A DNA stretch of 64,000 nt from RBG-16-34-14 sp963798865. Lineage in GTDB: Bacteria > Bacteroidota > Ignavibacteria > Ignavibacteriales > Ignavibacteriaceae. The position numbers and the translations under genes are program-made. Shown in pieces: positions 7,572 to 16,922 of this stretch. Location: positions 649,881 to 713,880 of the forward strand of contig CAWCVZ010000009.1 in NCBI GenBank assembly GCA_963798865.1. Reading direction: 5' to 3'. The notes below the pieces were generated by a model. That model searched no databases. It was not told the DNA's origin and saw nothing but the letters and a program-made list of their open reading frames with translations. Every line of letters begins with the position of its first letter. Positions within the stretch are counted from its first letter, which is position 1.

Positions 7572-7759
7572 TATAATTAATATCTTTTTTTTACTGCTGA
7601 TTTTATCCGGTTCATTCCTTTCTTAATATCAAGATTGAGTATTTTCATTACTGAGAATACTTGCTGAATATGAATTTTATTAAAGTCAACTACCCGCCAA
7701 ATTAAAAGAGAATTCCCTTTTTAATTGTAGAATTATTGCACATCAACAATCAATTAAGA

Positions 7760-7775
7760 TGGCACGCAAATGGGG
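7760..7775 (+). promoter_or_regulatory. candidate sigma-54 promoter (-24 element TGGCACG)
   Basis: TGGCACG is a perfect -24 element. Four bases later the sequence is TGGGG where the consensus -12 element would be TTGCW, so the -12 half is poor. It lies about 40 bp upstream of the ATG at 7817, directly after an NtrC-family gene. Suggestive only. Confidence 0.3.
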
Positions 7776-7816
7776 AAAGGTTAGATAGGTGTAATACATC
7801 ACCGAATACAAATGAA

Positions 7817-8170
7817 ATGAAAAAAATAGTTTTTTACAGCTCCGATTTTACATTAAACCTCAGTCTGCTAATGTATTTGCAGGCGAATTACAGTATTACA
7901 ACTACGACTGAGATTGAGGATTTAAAAGCAATTACTTCAAGTTTTAACTGCGATTTAATTATACTTGATACCCCTCCAACAATAAATGTGGAAACACTTT
8001 GCAAAGAACTGAAAGAATACAATTCAAAAACTCCTATTATTTTACTGTATGTTTTTGATAATAAAATAAAAATTCTTGATGAGAACATCAGGAAATATGT
8101 AAACACAGTTTTCTATAAACCATTTGACCTCGAGAATGTAACGCGCCAGCTTTCGATGCTAACCAGCTGA
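7817..8170 (+). CDS. stand-alone receiver-like protein
   Basis: 117-residue CheY-like protein: MKKIVFYSSDF start, LIILDTPP with the candidate phosphorylated Asp, and a conserved-type lysine in VFYKPFD near the end. The first acidic pair is reduced to SSD, so phosphorylation may be weak or absent. The frame stays open upstream to a TTG at 7736, but the sequence there has no receiver similarity; the ATG at 7817 starts right at strand beta-1. There is no output domain, so it probably acts by binding a partner, perhaps tuning the kinase/regulator pair upstream. Confidence 0.7.
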   Translation: MKKIVFYSSDFTLNLSLLMYLQANYSITTTTEIEDLKAITSSFNCDLIILDTPPTINVETLCKELKEYNSKTPIILLYVFDNKIKILDENIRKYVNTVFYKPFDLENVTRQLSMLTS

Positions 8171-8198
8171 TATTAATTAATAAAATAAGGAGGGTGTT

Positions 8199-8678
8199 AT
8201 GAACAGTGGCAACATTCTAACCCCGATTGATTTTTCAGTTAATTCAGTCAGGACTTTTGACTACGCAGTCCGATATTCTCAGCAGCATAATACAACTCTT
8301 CACTTACTGCACGTTGTTGATCCTTCATTTTATACAGATGATTCCGGATTTACTGATGAATTTATGTGGATTAATAGATTACAGAATGCGAATGAAGAAT
8401 TAAAAAAGTTTGTTAATGAAATTCCTCATCCGGGAGTGAAAATAATTGAAAATCTGAGAACTGGTAAACCTTATCAGGAGATTATTAAATACTCAGAAAA
8501 AAATAAAATTGATTTAATAATTATAGGCTCTCATGGTTGGACTGGAGATTACAGCTTAAATGCAGGAAGCGTTGCAGAAAAAGTTATTGAACTTTCCAGG
8601 GTTCCTGTTATTTGTTTGAAAACAAACGCCTCAGTTTTAAGCAATGAGAATATAATTATTGAGAAAGCATTATGGTGA
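8199..8678 (+). CDS. universal stress protein, UspA family
   Basis: 159-residue single-domain Usp. The N-terminal NILTPIDFSVNS strand and C-terminal ATP-binding signature GSHGWTGDYSLNAGSVAEKV (G-x2-G-x9-G-S pattern) followed by VPVICLK are intact, so it should be an ATP-binding type. AGGAGG-like ribosome site (AAGGAGGGTG) just before the ATG. Usps accumulate under starvation or redox stress; its place between a receiver protein and the respiratory cluster suggests co-regulation with electron transport. Confidence 0.92.
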   Translation: MNSGNILTPIDFSVNSVRTFDYAVRYSQQHNTTLHLLHVVDPSFYTDDSGFTDEFMWINRLQNANEELKKFVNEIPHPGVKIIENLRTGKPYQEIIKYSEKNKIDLIIIGSHGWTGDYSLNAGSVAEKVIELSRVPVICLKTNASVLSNENIIIEKALW

Positions 8679-9411
8679 AAAGCTTATGGAAATTAATATG
8701 TTGGTTACAGATCAACTTGAAAAATGTCGTCAATATATTGAGTCTCGCTCTAACGAAGAGAAATTAAATAATAGAAAATTTCCGATAGGGCCTTGCATAA
8801 CAATTTCAAGAGAAACAGGTACTTGTGCAAAATGTATAAGTGAAGAAATAATTAATTTTTTTAATAATAGAATTAATGAAAATGAAACGAACTGGACTAT
8901 CTTTGATAAAAATCTTATAGAAAAAGTTCTCGAAGACCACAAACTTCCCAGTGTCCTGGCAAAATTAATGGAAGAGGATAAAGTTTCTTTTTTTGCTACA
9001 ATGCTTAATGAAATGTTTTCGGGGCTGCCAGGACAATGGACTCTAATACGCAAGCAAGGTGAAACAATTCTTCAAGTTGGCTCCCTGGGTAATGTTATAA
9101 TTATTGGAAGAGGGGCAAACATAGTTACTCAAAAACTATCCAATGCTTTTCATATTCGTTTTATAGCTCCCTTGAATGAAAGAATAAAAAATTTTGCAGA
9201 AGCTCATCATCTTGATTTAAAAAAAGCAAAGACACTTGTAGAGCAACATGATGCTTGCAGAATGAAATATATTTACACGGTTTTCAATAAAAAGATTGAT
9301 GATCCTTCCCTGTATCATATAGTAATTAATACGAAAGGATTAACGTATAAACAGATTGGTAATTTTATAGGTTCTACTATTATTGAAAAATTTCCAGCTT
9401 TTTATTCGTAA
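8659..9411 (+). CDS. cytidylate kinase-like family protein
   Basis: 250-residue member of the AAK6/cytidylate kinase-like family. The N-terminal core CITISRETGTCAKCISEE corresponds to the ISREFGSGG P-loop region of relatives but has GTCAKC instead of a glycine-rich loop. IIIGRGANIV and HIRFIAPLNERI are family hallmarks, followed by the arginine-rich helix region and a VINTKGLTYKQI end. The start could be 8659 (overlapping the Usp gene by 20 bp) or ATG 8686 or 8698; none has a strong ribosome site. The substrate is unknown. Because the P-loop is changed, nucleotide kinase activity is uncertain. Such genes often sit next to Usp and redox genes. Confidence 0.75.
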   Translation: MRKHYGEKLMEINMLVTDQLEKCRQYIESRSNEEKLNNRKFPIGPCITISRETGTCAKCISEEIINFFNNRINENETNWTIFDKNLIEKVLEDHKLPSVLAKLMEEDKVSFFATMLNEMFSGLPGQWTLIRKQGETILQVGSLGNVIIIGRGANIVTQKLSNAFHIRFIAPLNERIKNFAEAHHLDLKKAKTLVEQHDACRMKYIYTVFNKKIDDPSLYHIVINTKGLTYKQIGNFIGSTIIEKFPAFYS

Positions 9412-9650
9412 AATGAAGAGAGGACTCAGGATATTTGAATCCTTTAACGGGGGAAAATCATTTTATAATACAATTCTCAGAACTGAAAAATACCTTTGAA
9501 TTTTCTCTGGTTTAAGAGAATTTACGCAGTAATAATGCTTCTTAATTAATAATTATTAACTATTTTAACGGCATAGGCTTTGAAACCGTTGTTGAAATTT
9601 TCAATACCAGGTGTTGAAACTGTAATTGTATAAAATATTGAGGAAGAATT

Positions 9651-9806
9651 ATGAAAAATCTATTTGTATATCTGGTGCTTGTATTTGCAATTGTTCTTCT
9701 TTTCGGTTTTGCATATTCAATTAATCCGTAAGGGTTAACGGGGAATATTGTTTTTTTTGAAAAGAAATGTAATATGTGTCATTCAGTTGAAGCGATTGTA
9801 GGATAA
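9651..9806 (+). pseudogene. decayed monohaem cytochrome c gene
   Basis: From ATG 9651 one frame encodes a signal/anchor (MKNLFVYLVLVFAIVLLFG), then an in-frame TAA at 9729, and continues in the same frame to KKCNMCHSVEAIVG and a TAA at 9804-9806. CNMCH is a c-type haem site and KKCNMCHSVEAI is typical of the haem end of class I cytochromes c. The C-terminal part with the Met ligand is missing. The AGGAAG ribosome site is intact. The final TAA overlaps the next ATG (TAATG), so the relic still leads translationally into the multihaem gene. Confidence 0.6.
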
Positions 9807-11978
9807 TGTTGTTTAAATACTCCAGACAGATAAAAAAATATAAGAAAAAAAATAGATTAGTTTTGCTCTCCTTTCTAATAGCATTTCTGATAATAAACTT
9901 ACAGAATGTTGTATTTGCACAAAGTAATGATGATTGCCTGGCATGTCATGAAGATAAAGAACTTACGATGGAAAGGGAAGGGAGAGAAATCTCTATTTAT
10001 GTTAACCCTGCTATACTAAATAATTCACCACATAATAAATTATTATGTGTTTCATGCCATGTTGGATTTAACCCCGATGATTTACCACATAAAGAAAATA
10101 TTCAACCTATAAATTGTAAATCCTGTCATGAAAATGCAGGAGTAATACATCCTTTCCACCCCAAAATGCTGAAGGCTAATGGAATCAACGGGACCAATGA
10201 TGTTAACTGCAAAGGATGCCATGGTACTCACGATATAATATCTCCCAAAAAAGAAAATTCCAAATGGAACGTAAAAAATATTGTTGAATCCTGCGGTAAT
10301 TGTCATAGTAATGAAGCGAAAATTTTTGCCGGTTCTATTCACGCTCAAGGATTAAAAGAAGGTATCCAGGGTGCACCCAATTGTATAGTTTGTCATAGAA
10401 ATCCAATTGTAATAGATGAACCCAAGGCAGATACTATCAAAGTAAAAATTGCCCAGGAAAAATTATGCTTATCATGTCATCTTGATGATCCGCAGGTAAG
10501 AGTAAGAACTTCACCCTCGGCGGGTTTTTTAACTGCATATGAGCACAGTGTTCACGGTTCTGCTTTAATGAAAGGAAATGGTAAAGCTGCGAACTGTGTT
10601 AATTGCCATTCCAGCCATAATGTAAAACCCGGAAGCAACTCATCTTCAACAGTTAATAAGATGAACATCCCTACTACGTGCGGTCAGTGTCATAAAGAAA
10701 TTGCTGCTGAATATAAAGAAAGTATTCATGGAGTTTCTTTGTTGAAAGGAAATACTGATGCCCCTGCCTGTATAGATTGTCATGGCGAACATAATATTTT
10801 GAATGTAAATAATCCTGAGTCTCCGGTTGCCTCACAGAATGTCTCTGAACAGGTTTGCGCACCATGTCATGCTTCAGTAAAATTAACCAGGAAATTTGGT
10901 ATTTCATCGGACAGAATAGAAACCTTCCAGAAAAGTTATCATGGTTTGGCATTAAGAGGTGGTTCTGTTGAAGTTGCTAATTGTTCAAGTTGTCATGGAA
11001 CTCATAATATTAAACCGCCGAGTGATCCCACATCAACGATAAATAAAAAAAATCTGGCAAAAACCTGTGGAACATGTCATCCCGGTGCAAATGAAAATTT
11101 TGCGGTAGGTAAAATACATGTTTCAATGGAAAAGGAAGATGAACCGCTGTTATACTGGATATCTACATCTTACATAATTTTAATTATTACTGTCGTTGGC
11201 GGAATGTTTATCCATAATCTTTTAGATTTTATCCGGAAATCTAAAATTAAGAAATTGAAACAAATGGGGTTTATAAAAACCGAACCCCATGGACACAGTT
11301 TATATCTGCGGATGACTGTAAATGAGCGTGTACAACATAGTTTGATGGCTTTAAGTTTTATAATACTTGTGATTACTGGTTTTATGCTTCACTTTCCGGA
11401 TGCCTGGTGGGTAAGGCATATCAGGGATATAAGCACCGATACCTTTGAATACCGCAGTATGCTGCATAGGATTGCAGCAGTTGTAATGATTGGAATTAGT
11501 TTATATCATATTGTTTACGTATCTGCAACGGTAAGAGGCAGAAAGTTAATTAAAGACCTTCTGCCAAAATATGAGGATATCAGAGATGCAATTGGGATTG
11601 CAAAATTTAATCTTGGTTTATCAAAAGAGAAACCGAAATTGGACAGGTTCAGTTATGTTGAAAAAGCTGAATATTGGGCTCTTATCTGGGGAACAATAGT
11701 TATGTCTATAACCGGATTAATTATGTGGTTTGATAACACCTTTATAGGTTTGTTAACAAAACTGGGATGGGATGTTGCCCGTACGATTCATTACTTTGAA
11801 GCATGGCGCAGCTTTCCTTGCCATAGTTATATGGCATTTTTACTTTGTAATATTTAATCCGGATATATATCCAATGAATGCATCATGGCTGACAGGTTCT
11901 ATTTCAGAAGAAGAGATGAAGGAAGAGCATGGTAGGGAATATGAAAAAAATTCCTCGGGTGAAAATAACGATCAATAA
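9806..11978 (+). pseudogene. 13-haem cytochrome c fused to di-haem cytochrome b (CbcL-like architecture), one frameshift
   Basis: Signal peptide (LIAFLIINLQNVVFAQ), then a periplasmic region with 13 CXXCH motifs (first CLACH, last CGTCH) spread over residues 40-430 with repeated HGxxxxxG and CHGxHN modules. Then a membrane segment near residue 460 and a cytochrome b561/FdnI-like domain (ERVQHSLMALSFIILVITGFMLHF, MLHRIAAVVMIGISLYHIVY). The main frame breaks near 11806 where one extra C after GAAGCATGG shifts it; restoring it gives HYFEAWAAFLAIVIWHFYF and a natural end at 11978. The total span is 3n+1. The layout matches CbcL-type quinol-oxidising proteins: membrane cytochrome b takes electrons from menaquinol and passes them to the haem wire. 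Confidence 0.8.
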
Positions 11979-12013
11979 TCTTAGTGTTCATCAGGGAGAG
12001 ATTAATTATTAAA

Positions 12014-14014
12014 ATGTACTTTAATGGAAGATATAACAAACCGGAAAAGATTTTTGCAATAAATTTCTTATATGTTTTTCTATTCTTTTTATTAACTCCT
12101 TTTCTTTACTCACAGGATAATAGTGATTGCCTTTCATGTCATTGATGATAATTCTTTAACAGGTACAAGAAATGGTAAAACCATTTCAGTATTTGTAAAT
12201 GAAAAAAAATTATCTTCATCAGTACATGCAGATATTGACTGTATCTCGTGCCATGTTGATCTTGAAGGTACTGAAGTTCATGACGAAGATGTAAAAAAAG
12301 CGAAATGTAATTCATGTCATTATGACATTCAGGCAAAATATGATAAAAGCCTTCACGGTAAAGCATACGCAAGAGGCGATCGTTTAGCTCCAACATGTCA
12401 GGATTGCCATGGTTCGCATGTAAAATAGCTCCGGTAAAGGATCTGAAGTCTAAAGTAGCCCCCATTAACATTCCCGGTTTGTGCGGTCAATGTCATAAAG
12501 AAGGGTCATTAGTTCAGCTTGAAAGAAATATTCCTCAGACCCACATCCTGGAAAATTATTCAGAAAGTCTTCATGGAGAAGCTTTACTTAAAAAAGGATT
12601 AATCGTTACTGCAACCTGTGTTTCATGCCATACTGCTCATGATATTTTACCTCATACAGATTCAAAATCATCTATTGCAAGAAAAAATATTGCAAATACC
12701 TGTGCAAAATGTCATGCTGAGATTGAACTTGTTCATAGAAAAATAATTAAAGGTGCGCTGTGGGAAAAAGAAGCTAATGTTTTACCTGCCTGTGTTGATT
12801 GCCATCAGCCGCATAAAGCAAGAAGAGTATTTTACGATCAGGGTATGGCTGATCAGGATTGTCTGGGTTGCCATAGCCAAAAAAATATCAAAGCCTCTAT
12901 TGATGGTCATTCATTATATGTAGATTATACTGAGATTAAAGATTCGCGTCATGCAAACATTTCCTGCAGTCAGTGTCATTCAGAAGTGTCTCCTTCACAT
13001 AACAGACCTTGCGATAGTATTACTCAAAAAGTTGACTGTACTTCATGTCATGCAGAAGTTGGAGAGCAATATCAGCTTAGTACTCACGGAAAACTAAAAG
13101 CTAAAAATGATCCTAATGCGCCGGTGTGCTCTGAATGTCATGGAACTCATAACGTTCTTGGAAGGAGTAATCCCCTAAGTCCCATTTTTCCTTTAAACAT
13201 TCCTGCTCTTTGCGCACAATGCCATAGGGAGGGTGAATCGGCAGCCATCAGATATAAGGGAACTGAATTTAACATAATAAAAAATTATACCGAAAGTATT
13301 CATGGAAAAGGTTTGATGAAAAGTGGGTTGACAGTAACAGCTACCTGTACTGACTGCCATACAGCTCACAGAGAATTACCTCATAGTGATTCATTATCAA
13401 GCGTTAACCCGGCAAATATTCCCTCTACTTGCGGTCATTGTCATCATGGAATACAAGAGCAGTTCGAAAAGAGTATTCATTCACCCAAAGTTACAAAAAC
13501 AGATATGAAGCTCCCGACCTGTGAGGATTGCCATACGGCTCATAAAATAATCAGGACTGATTCAGAAGGTTTTAAATTGAAAATTATGGATCAATGCGGC
13601 AGATGTCATGAAGAAATTGCTAAAACTTATTTTGATACTTATCATGGAAAAGTTTCTCAATTGGGCTATACAAAAACAGCCAAATGTTATGATTGTCATG
13701 GAGCCCATGATATTATGCCTGTTGAGAATCCTGTTTCTCATTTGAATAGAAAAAATATTGTTGAAACTTGTAAGAAGTGTCATACAAACGCAAATAAGCA
13801 ATTTGCGGGTTACTTTACGCATGCAACCCATCATGATCCTGAAAAATATCCCTGGTTGTTCTGGACTTTCTGGGGAATGACCGGTTTATTACTATTTACT
13901 TTTGTAATTGCGGGTGTACATACAATTCTATGGCTTCCAAGATCTTTAAAGTGGAGACGTGAGTTAAAAAAACGAAAATTAATTAATAATGATAAGAATG
14001 ATAATCAAGTTTAA
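12014..14014 (+). pseudogene. 19-haem periplasmic cytochrome c, two frameshifts
   Basis: ATG 12014 gives a signal peptide (FLYVFLFFLLTPFLYSQ) and the first CLSCH. The frame then breaks near 12142 (one extra T) and again near 12425 (one base lost), after which it runs to 14014. Joined, the protein has 19 CXXCH motifs and a C-terminal membrane anchor (FWGMTGLLLFTFVIAGVHTI) with a basic cytoplasmic tail. There is an internal duplication: LCGQCHKEG...TATCVSCHTAHDILPH near the start resembles LCAQCHREG...TATCTDCHTAHRELPH about 250 residues later. It resembles the adjacent 13-haem protein and is two bases from the next cytochrome b gene, so they probably work together. Confidence 0.78.
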
Positions 14015-14016
14015 TT

Positions 14017-14919
14017 ATGACAACTGAAAATAAAGAAGAATTAAAAGACGATAATAGTTCAGGGAAAGTTTTTGTAAAAGATAAATCTTTTCAGGAAGCG
14101 CAGGTAGAAAGATTTTCCCGGTTGAACAGGGTGCTTCATATTTCTATGATTGTGAGTTTTATTAGTCTTGCTTTAACCGGTATGACTTTAAAGTTTTCTT
14201 ATACAGGCTGGGCTGTTTTTCTCTCCGGGTTCTTTGGTGGTTTTGAATTTGCCGGATATATTCATCGGTTTGCTGCAGTAATTATGTTCACTGTTTTTAC
14301 AACGCATATAATTGATCTTTTAAGGATTAAGCAAAAAGAAAAAAAATCTTTCAGGGAATTAATATTTGGCCCCGACTCAATGTTATTTAATCGAAAAGAT
14401 TTAAAAGAATTTATCGATTCCCTTAAATGGTTCATTGGTTTAGGTGATAGACCCGAATATGGCAGATGGACTTACTGGGAAAAGTTCGATTACTTTGCAG
14501 TGTTCTGGGGAATTTTTATTATCGGATCTACCGGTTTAACATTATGGTTCCCTGAATTTTTAACTCAGTTTGTTCCGGGCTGGGTTATTAATGTAGCTAC
14601 AATTATTCATAGTGATGAAGCTTTATTAGCAACCGGATTTATTTTTACAGTACATTTCTTCAATACCCATCTGCGTCCGGAAAAATTTCCGATGGATATT
14701 GTTATTTTTTCCGGACGTGTACCGCTTGAAGAATTCAAACTTGACCGGCCAAAGGAATATAAAGAAATGGTGGAAAAAGGAGAATTAGAAAAACATCTGG
14801 TTGAACCTTATCCTCCAATTGTAATAAGAGCAATAAAGATATTCGGATGGACAGCTTTAACATTAGGATTTAGCATTATTATCTGGATAATTTATGCTAT
14901 GCTTTTTGCATACAGATAG
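14017..14919 (+). CDS. membrane cytochrome b (b561/FdnI-like), quinol-interacting
   Basis: 300-residue integral membrane protein with four helices expected to bind two b haems, preceded by about 35 polar residues. FSRLNRVLHISMIVSFISLALTG, GYIHRFAAVIMFTVFTTHII, DYFAVFWGIFIIGSTGLTLW and GFIFTVHFFNTHLRPEKFPM carry the candidate His ligands; the last motif is typical of thiosulfate reductase/formate dehydrogenase gamma-like subunits. A fifth hydrophobic helix ends the protein. It begins two bases after the 19-haem gene and repeats the b domain of the 13-haem fusion, so the 19-haem protein plus this gene is a two-gene version of the fused CbcL-like protein upstream. Confidence 0.85.
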   Translation: MTTENKEELKDDNSSGKVFVKDKSFQEAQVERFSRLNRVLHISMIVSFISLALTGMTLKFSYTGWAVFLSGFFGGFEFAGYIHRFAAVIMFTVFTTHIIDLLRIKQKEKKSFRELIFGPDSMLFNRKDLKEFIDSLKWFIGLGDRPEYGRWTYWEKFDYFAVFWGIFIIGSTGLTLWFPEFLTQFVPGWVINVATIIHSDEALLATGFIFTVHFFNTHLRPEKFPMDIVIFSGRVPLEEFKLDRPKEYKEMVEKGELEKHLVEPYPPIVIRAIKIFGWTALTLGFSIIIWIIYAMLFAYR

Positions 14920-14958
14920 ATTTACTAATTTAGTATTTATTTTCACTGCTATACTTTA

Positions 14959-16452
14959 ATGAAAAAATTATTCCCGTCTTCATTTTATAATCCTATCACC
15001 CTTTCAGGGACAGCAATTGCTATTATCAGTTTCGGATTAATTCTCTTCTTAACAATTCTTGAAACATTCAGCAGTGAGCATAAACCATATATGGGCATTA
15101 TTGCCTTTATAATCTTGCCTGCATTTTTATTAATAGGAATTGCTATAGCAATATTCGGAATTTTCAGAGAACGCCGGCGGGAAAGATTGGGTCTAGTCCA
15201 TAAACATCGTCTCCCCAAAATAGATTTAAACGACCCCCGCCACAGATTAGTATTTACAATTTTTTCAATTGGAACCATACTGCTTCTCATTTTTACTGCA
15301 TTCGGTAGTTTTAAAGCTTATGAGTACACAGAAACTGATGAATTTTGCGGTACAATATGTCATAAAGTAATGGAGCCTGAGTATACAGCTTACAAGTTTT
15401 CGCCGCATGCGCGGGTTGGCTGTGTAAAATGTCATATTGGTCCGGGGGCAACCTGGTTTGTTCGTTCAAAACTTTCCGGAGCTTACCAGGTTTATGCAGT
15501 ATTAGCAAATGTTTATCCAAAACCAATACCCACCCCAATCGAAAATCTGCGCCCTGCCCAGGAAACCTGTGAACAATGCCACTGGCCTCAGAATTTTTAT
15601 TTCGAGAAAAAAATAACAAACACTTACTATATTTCAGATGAAAAAAATACTAAGTGGACGCTTGATCTCTTAATGAAAATAGGAGGCGGTAACGATGAGT
15701 CGGGAGTTACTTCCGGAATACACTGGCACATGAATATTGCAAACGAAATAACTTATGCAACTTTTGATTCCAGCCGTTTGGATATTCCCTGGGTTAAAGT
15801 AAAATCACGCGATGGAAAGGAAAAAATTTACAGGGATATAAACAATAAACTTTCCGATGAGGAATTATTAAAAGGCTTTGTAAAAAAAATGGATTGTATT
15901 GATTGCCATAACAGACCTTCACACATATACCATCCATCCGGTAAGTCCATGAATCGTTTTATGTCTGCTAATGCAATTGACAGGGACATCCCTTATATAA
16001 AAAGTATAGGAATTACAGCTCTCGAAAAATCATATTCAAAAAAAGATATTGCTCTTGATAGTATAAAATTAATAATAAATGAATTTTATGAGAGTAATTA
16101 CCCGGATATATCAGAGAAGAAAAAGGAATCGATCCAGAAATCAATTAAAGAAATTCAAAATATATATTCTAGAAATTATTTTCCGGAGATGAATGTAAGC
16201 TGGAAAAAATTTCCCAACAATATAGGTCATATGTATTCACCGGGCTGCTTCAGATGCCACGATGGAAATCATATTTCAGATGATGGGAAAATTTTATCTA
16301 AAGATTGTAATGTCTGCCATACAATACTTGCCCAGCAATATGAGCGGGATACTTTGAGAGTATCTCTTGGGGGTGTTGAATATGAGCACCCGGTAGATAT
16401 CGGGAATTCCTGGAAAGAAATGAATTGCAGCGTTTGTCATAGTAAAAACTAA
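14959..16452 (+). CDS. NapC/NirT-type membrane cytochrome c with extended haem domain
   Basis: 497 residues. Three N-terminal hydrophobic segments (LSGTAIAIISFGLILFL, IIAFIILPAFLLIGIAIAIF, LVFTIFSIGTILLLIFTAFG) precede the haem domain. The first site is FCGTICHKVMEPEY, a CX3CH motif with a nearby Met, then CVKCHIGPGATWFV, CEQCHWPQNF, CIDCHNRPSH, CFRCH, CNVCH and CSVCH: six CXXCH plus one CX3CH. The first part is NapC/NrfH-like (quinol dehydrogenase in the membrane); the rest is an added periplasmic module. The block SPHARVGCVKCHIGPG is shared with a recognised branch of NapC-like proteins in metal- and nitrite-reducing bacteria. It lies 14 bp before the Rieske gene. Confidence 0.88.
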   Translation: MKKLFPSSFYNPITLSGTAIAIISFGLILFLTILETFSSEHKPYMGIIAFIILPAFLLIGIAIAIFGIFRERRRERLGLVHKHRLPKIDLNDPRHRLVFTIFSIGTILLLIFTAFGSFKAYEYTETDEFCGTICHKVMEPEYTAYKFSPHARVGCVKCHIGPGATWFVRSKLSGAYQVYAVLANVYPKPIPTPIENLRPAQETCEQCHWPQNFYFEKKITNTYYISDEKNTKWTLDLLMKIGGGNDESGVTSGIHWHMNIANEITYATFDSSRLDIPWVKVKSRDGKEKIYRDINNKLSDEELLKGFVKKMDCIDCHNRPSHIYHPSGKSMNRFMSANAIDRDIPYIKSIGITALEKSYSKKDIALDSIKLIINEFYESNYPDISEKKKESIQKSIKEIQNIYSRNYFPEMNVSWKKFPNNIGHMYSPGCFRCHDGNHISDDGKILSKDCNVCHTILAQQYERDTLRVSLGGVEYEHPVDIGNSWKEMNCSVCHSKN

Positions 16453-16465
16453 AGGGGCCATTAAT

Positions 16466-16915
16466 ATGAATGTTAATCATTCAGGTGGTTATAAGAGACG
16501 GGATTTTTTAAAATACCTGATCTCTGGTGGTTTAATAGGATTTGCCGGTATAATTCTCTATCCTTTATTTGAATATCTCAAACCTCCGAAACAACGCGAA
16601 GTAGAAGTATCAAGCGTTCTTGCAGGTAAAACTTCAGATTTTGAAAAGGACAGCGGAAAGATAATCAGGTTTGGGAATAAGCCTGCTATTGTTATAAATA
16701 TGGGAGAAAATAATTTTAAAGCTTTTTCCGCTGTTTGTACACATCTTGATTGCACTGTTCAATACAGGAAAGATATGGGTTTGATTTGGTGTGCCTGCCA
16801 TAATGGTAAATATGATCTCAATGGGCGGAATATTTCCGGTCCGCCGCCGAAACCACTAGAGGAATATAGAGTGATTATTAAAGGGGAAGAAATTTACGTT
16901 TCAAAGAAAACCTGA
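16466..16915 (+). CDS. Rieske iron-sulfur protein
   Basis: 149-residue [2Fe-2S] subunit of a bc1/b6f-type complex. The N-terminus YKRRDFLKYLISGGLIGFAGII is a Tat-type signal-anchor (twin Arg). The cluster motifs are CTHLDC and CACHNGKYD, giving the two Cys and two His ligands, followed by a GPPPKPLEEY proline loop. It should take electrons at the quinol-oxidising (Qo) site of the cytochrome b encoded eight bases downstream and pass them to a cytochrome c partner. No cytochrome c1 or f gene is present; the 11-haem cytochrome after cytochrome b is the obvious substitute. Confidence 0.95.
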   Translation: MNVNHSGGYKRRDFLKYLISGGLIGFAGIILYPLFEYLKPPKQREVEVSSVLAGKTSDFEKDSGKIIRFGNKPAIVINMGENNFKAFSAVCTHLDCTVQYRKDMGLIWCACHNGKYDLNGRNISGPPPKPLEEYRVIIKGEEIYVSKKT

Positions 16916-16922
16916 GTAAAAC

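Noticed and set aside
9414..9500. 28-codon open frame between the cytidylate-kinase-like gene and the cytochrome relic
   Set aside because: Overlaps the end of the preceding gene's context, lacks a ribosome site and has no recognisable features.
9729..9731. Recoding (selenocysteine or pyrrolysine) at the in-frame stop of the cytochrome relic
   Set aside because: The stop is TAA, which is not used for either amino acid, and there is no downstream recoding element visible.
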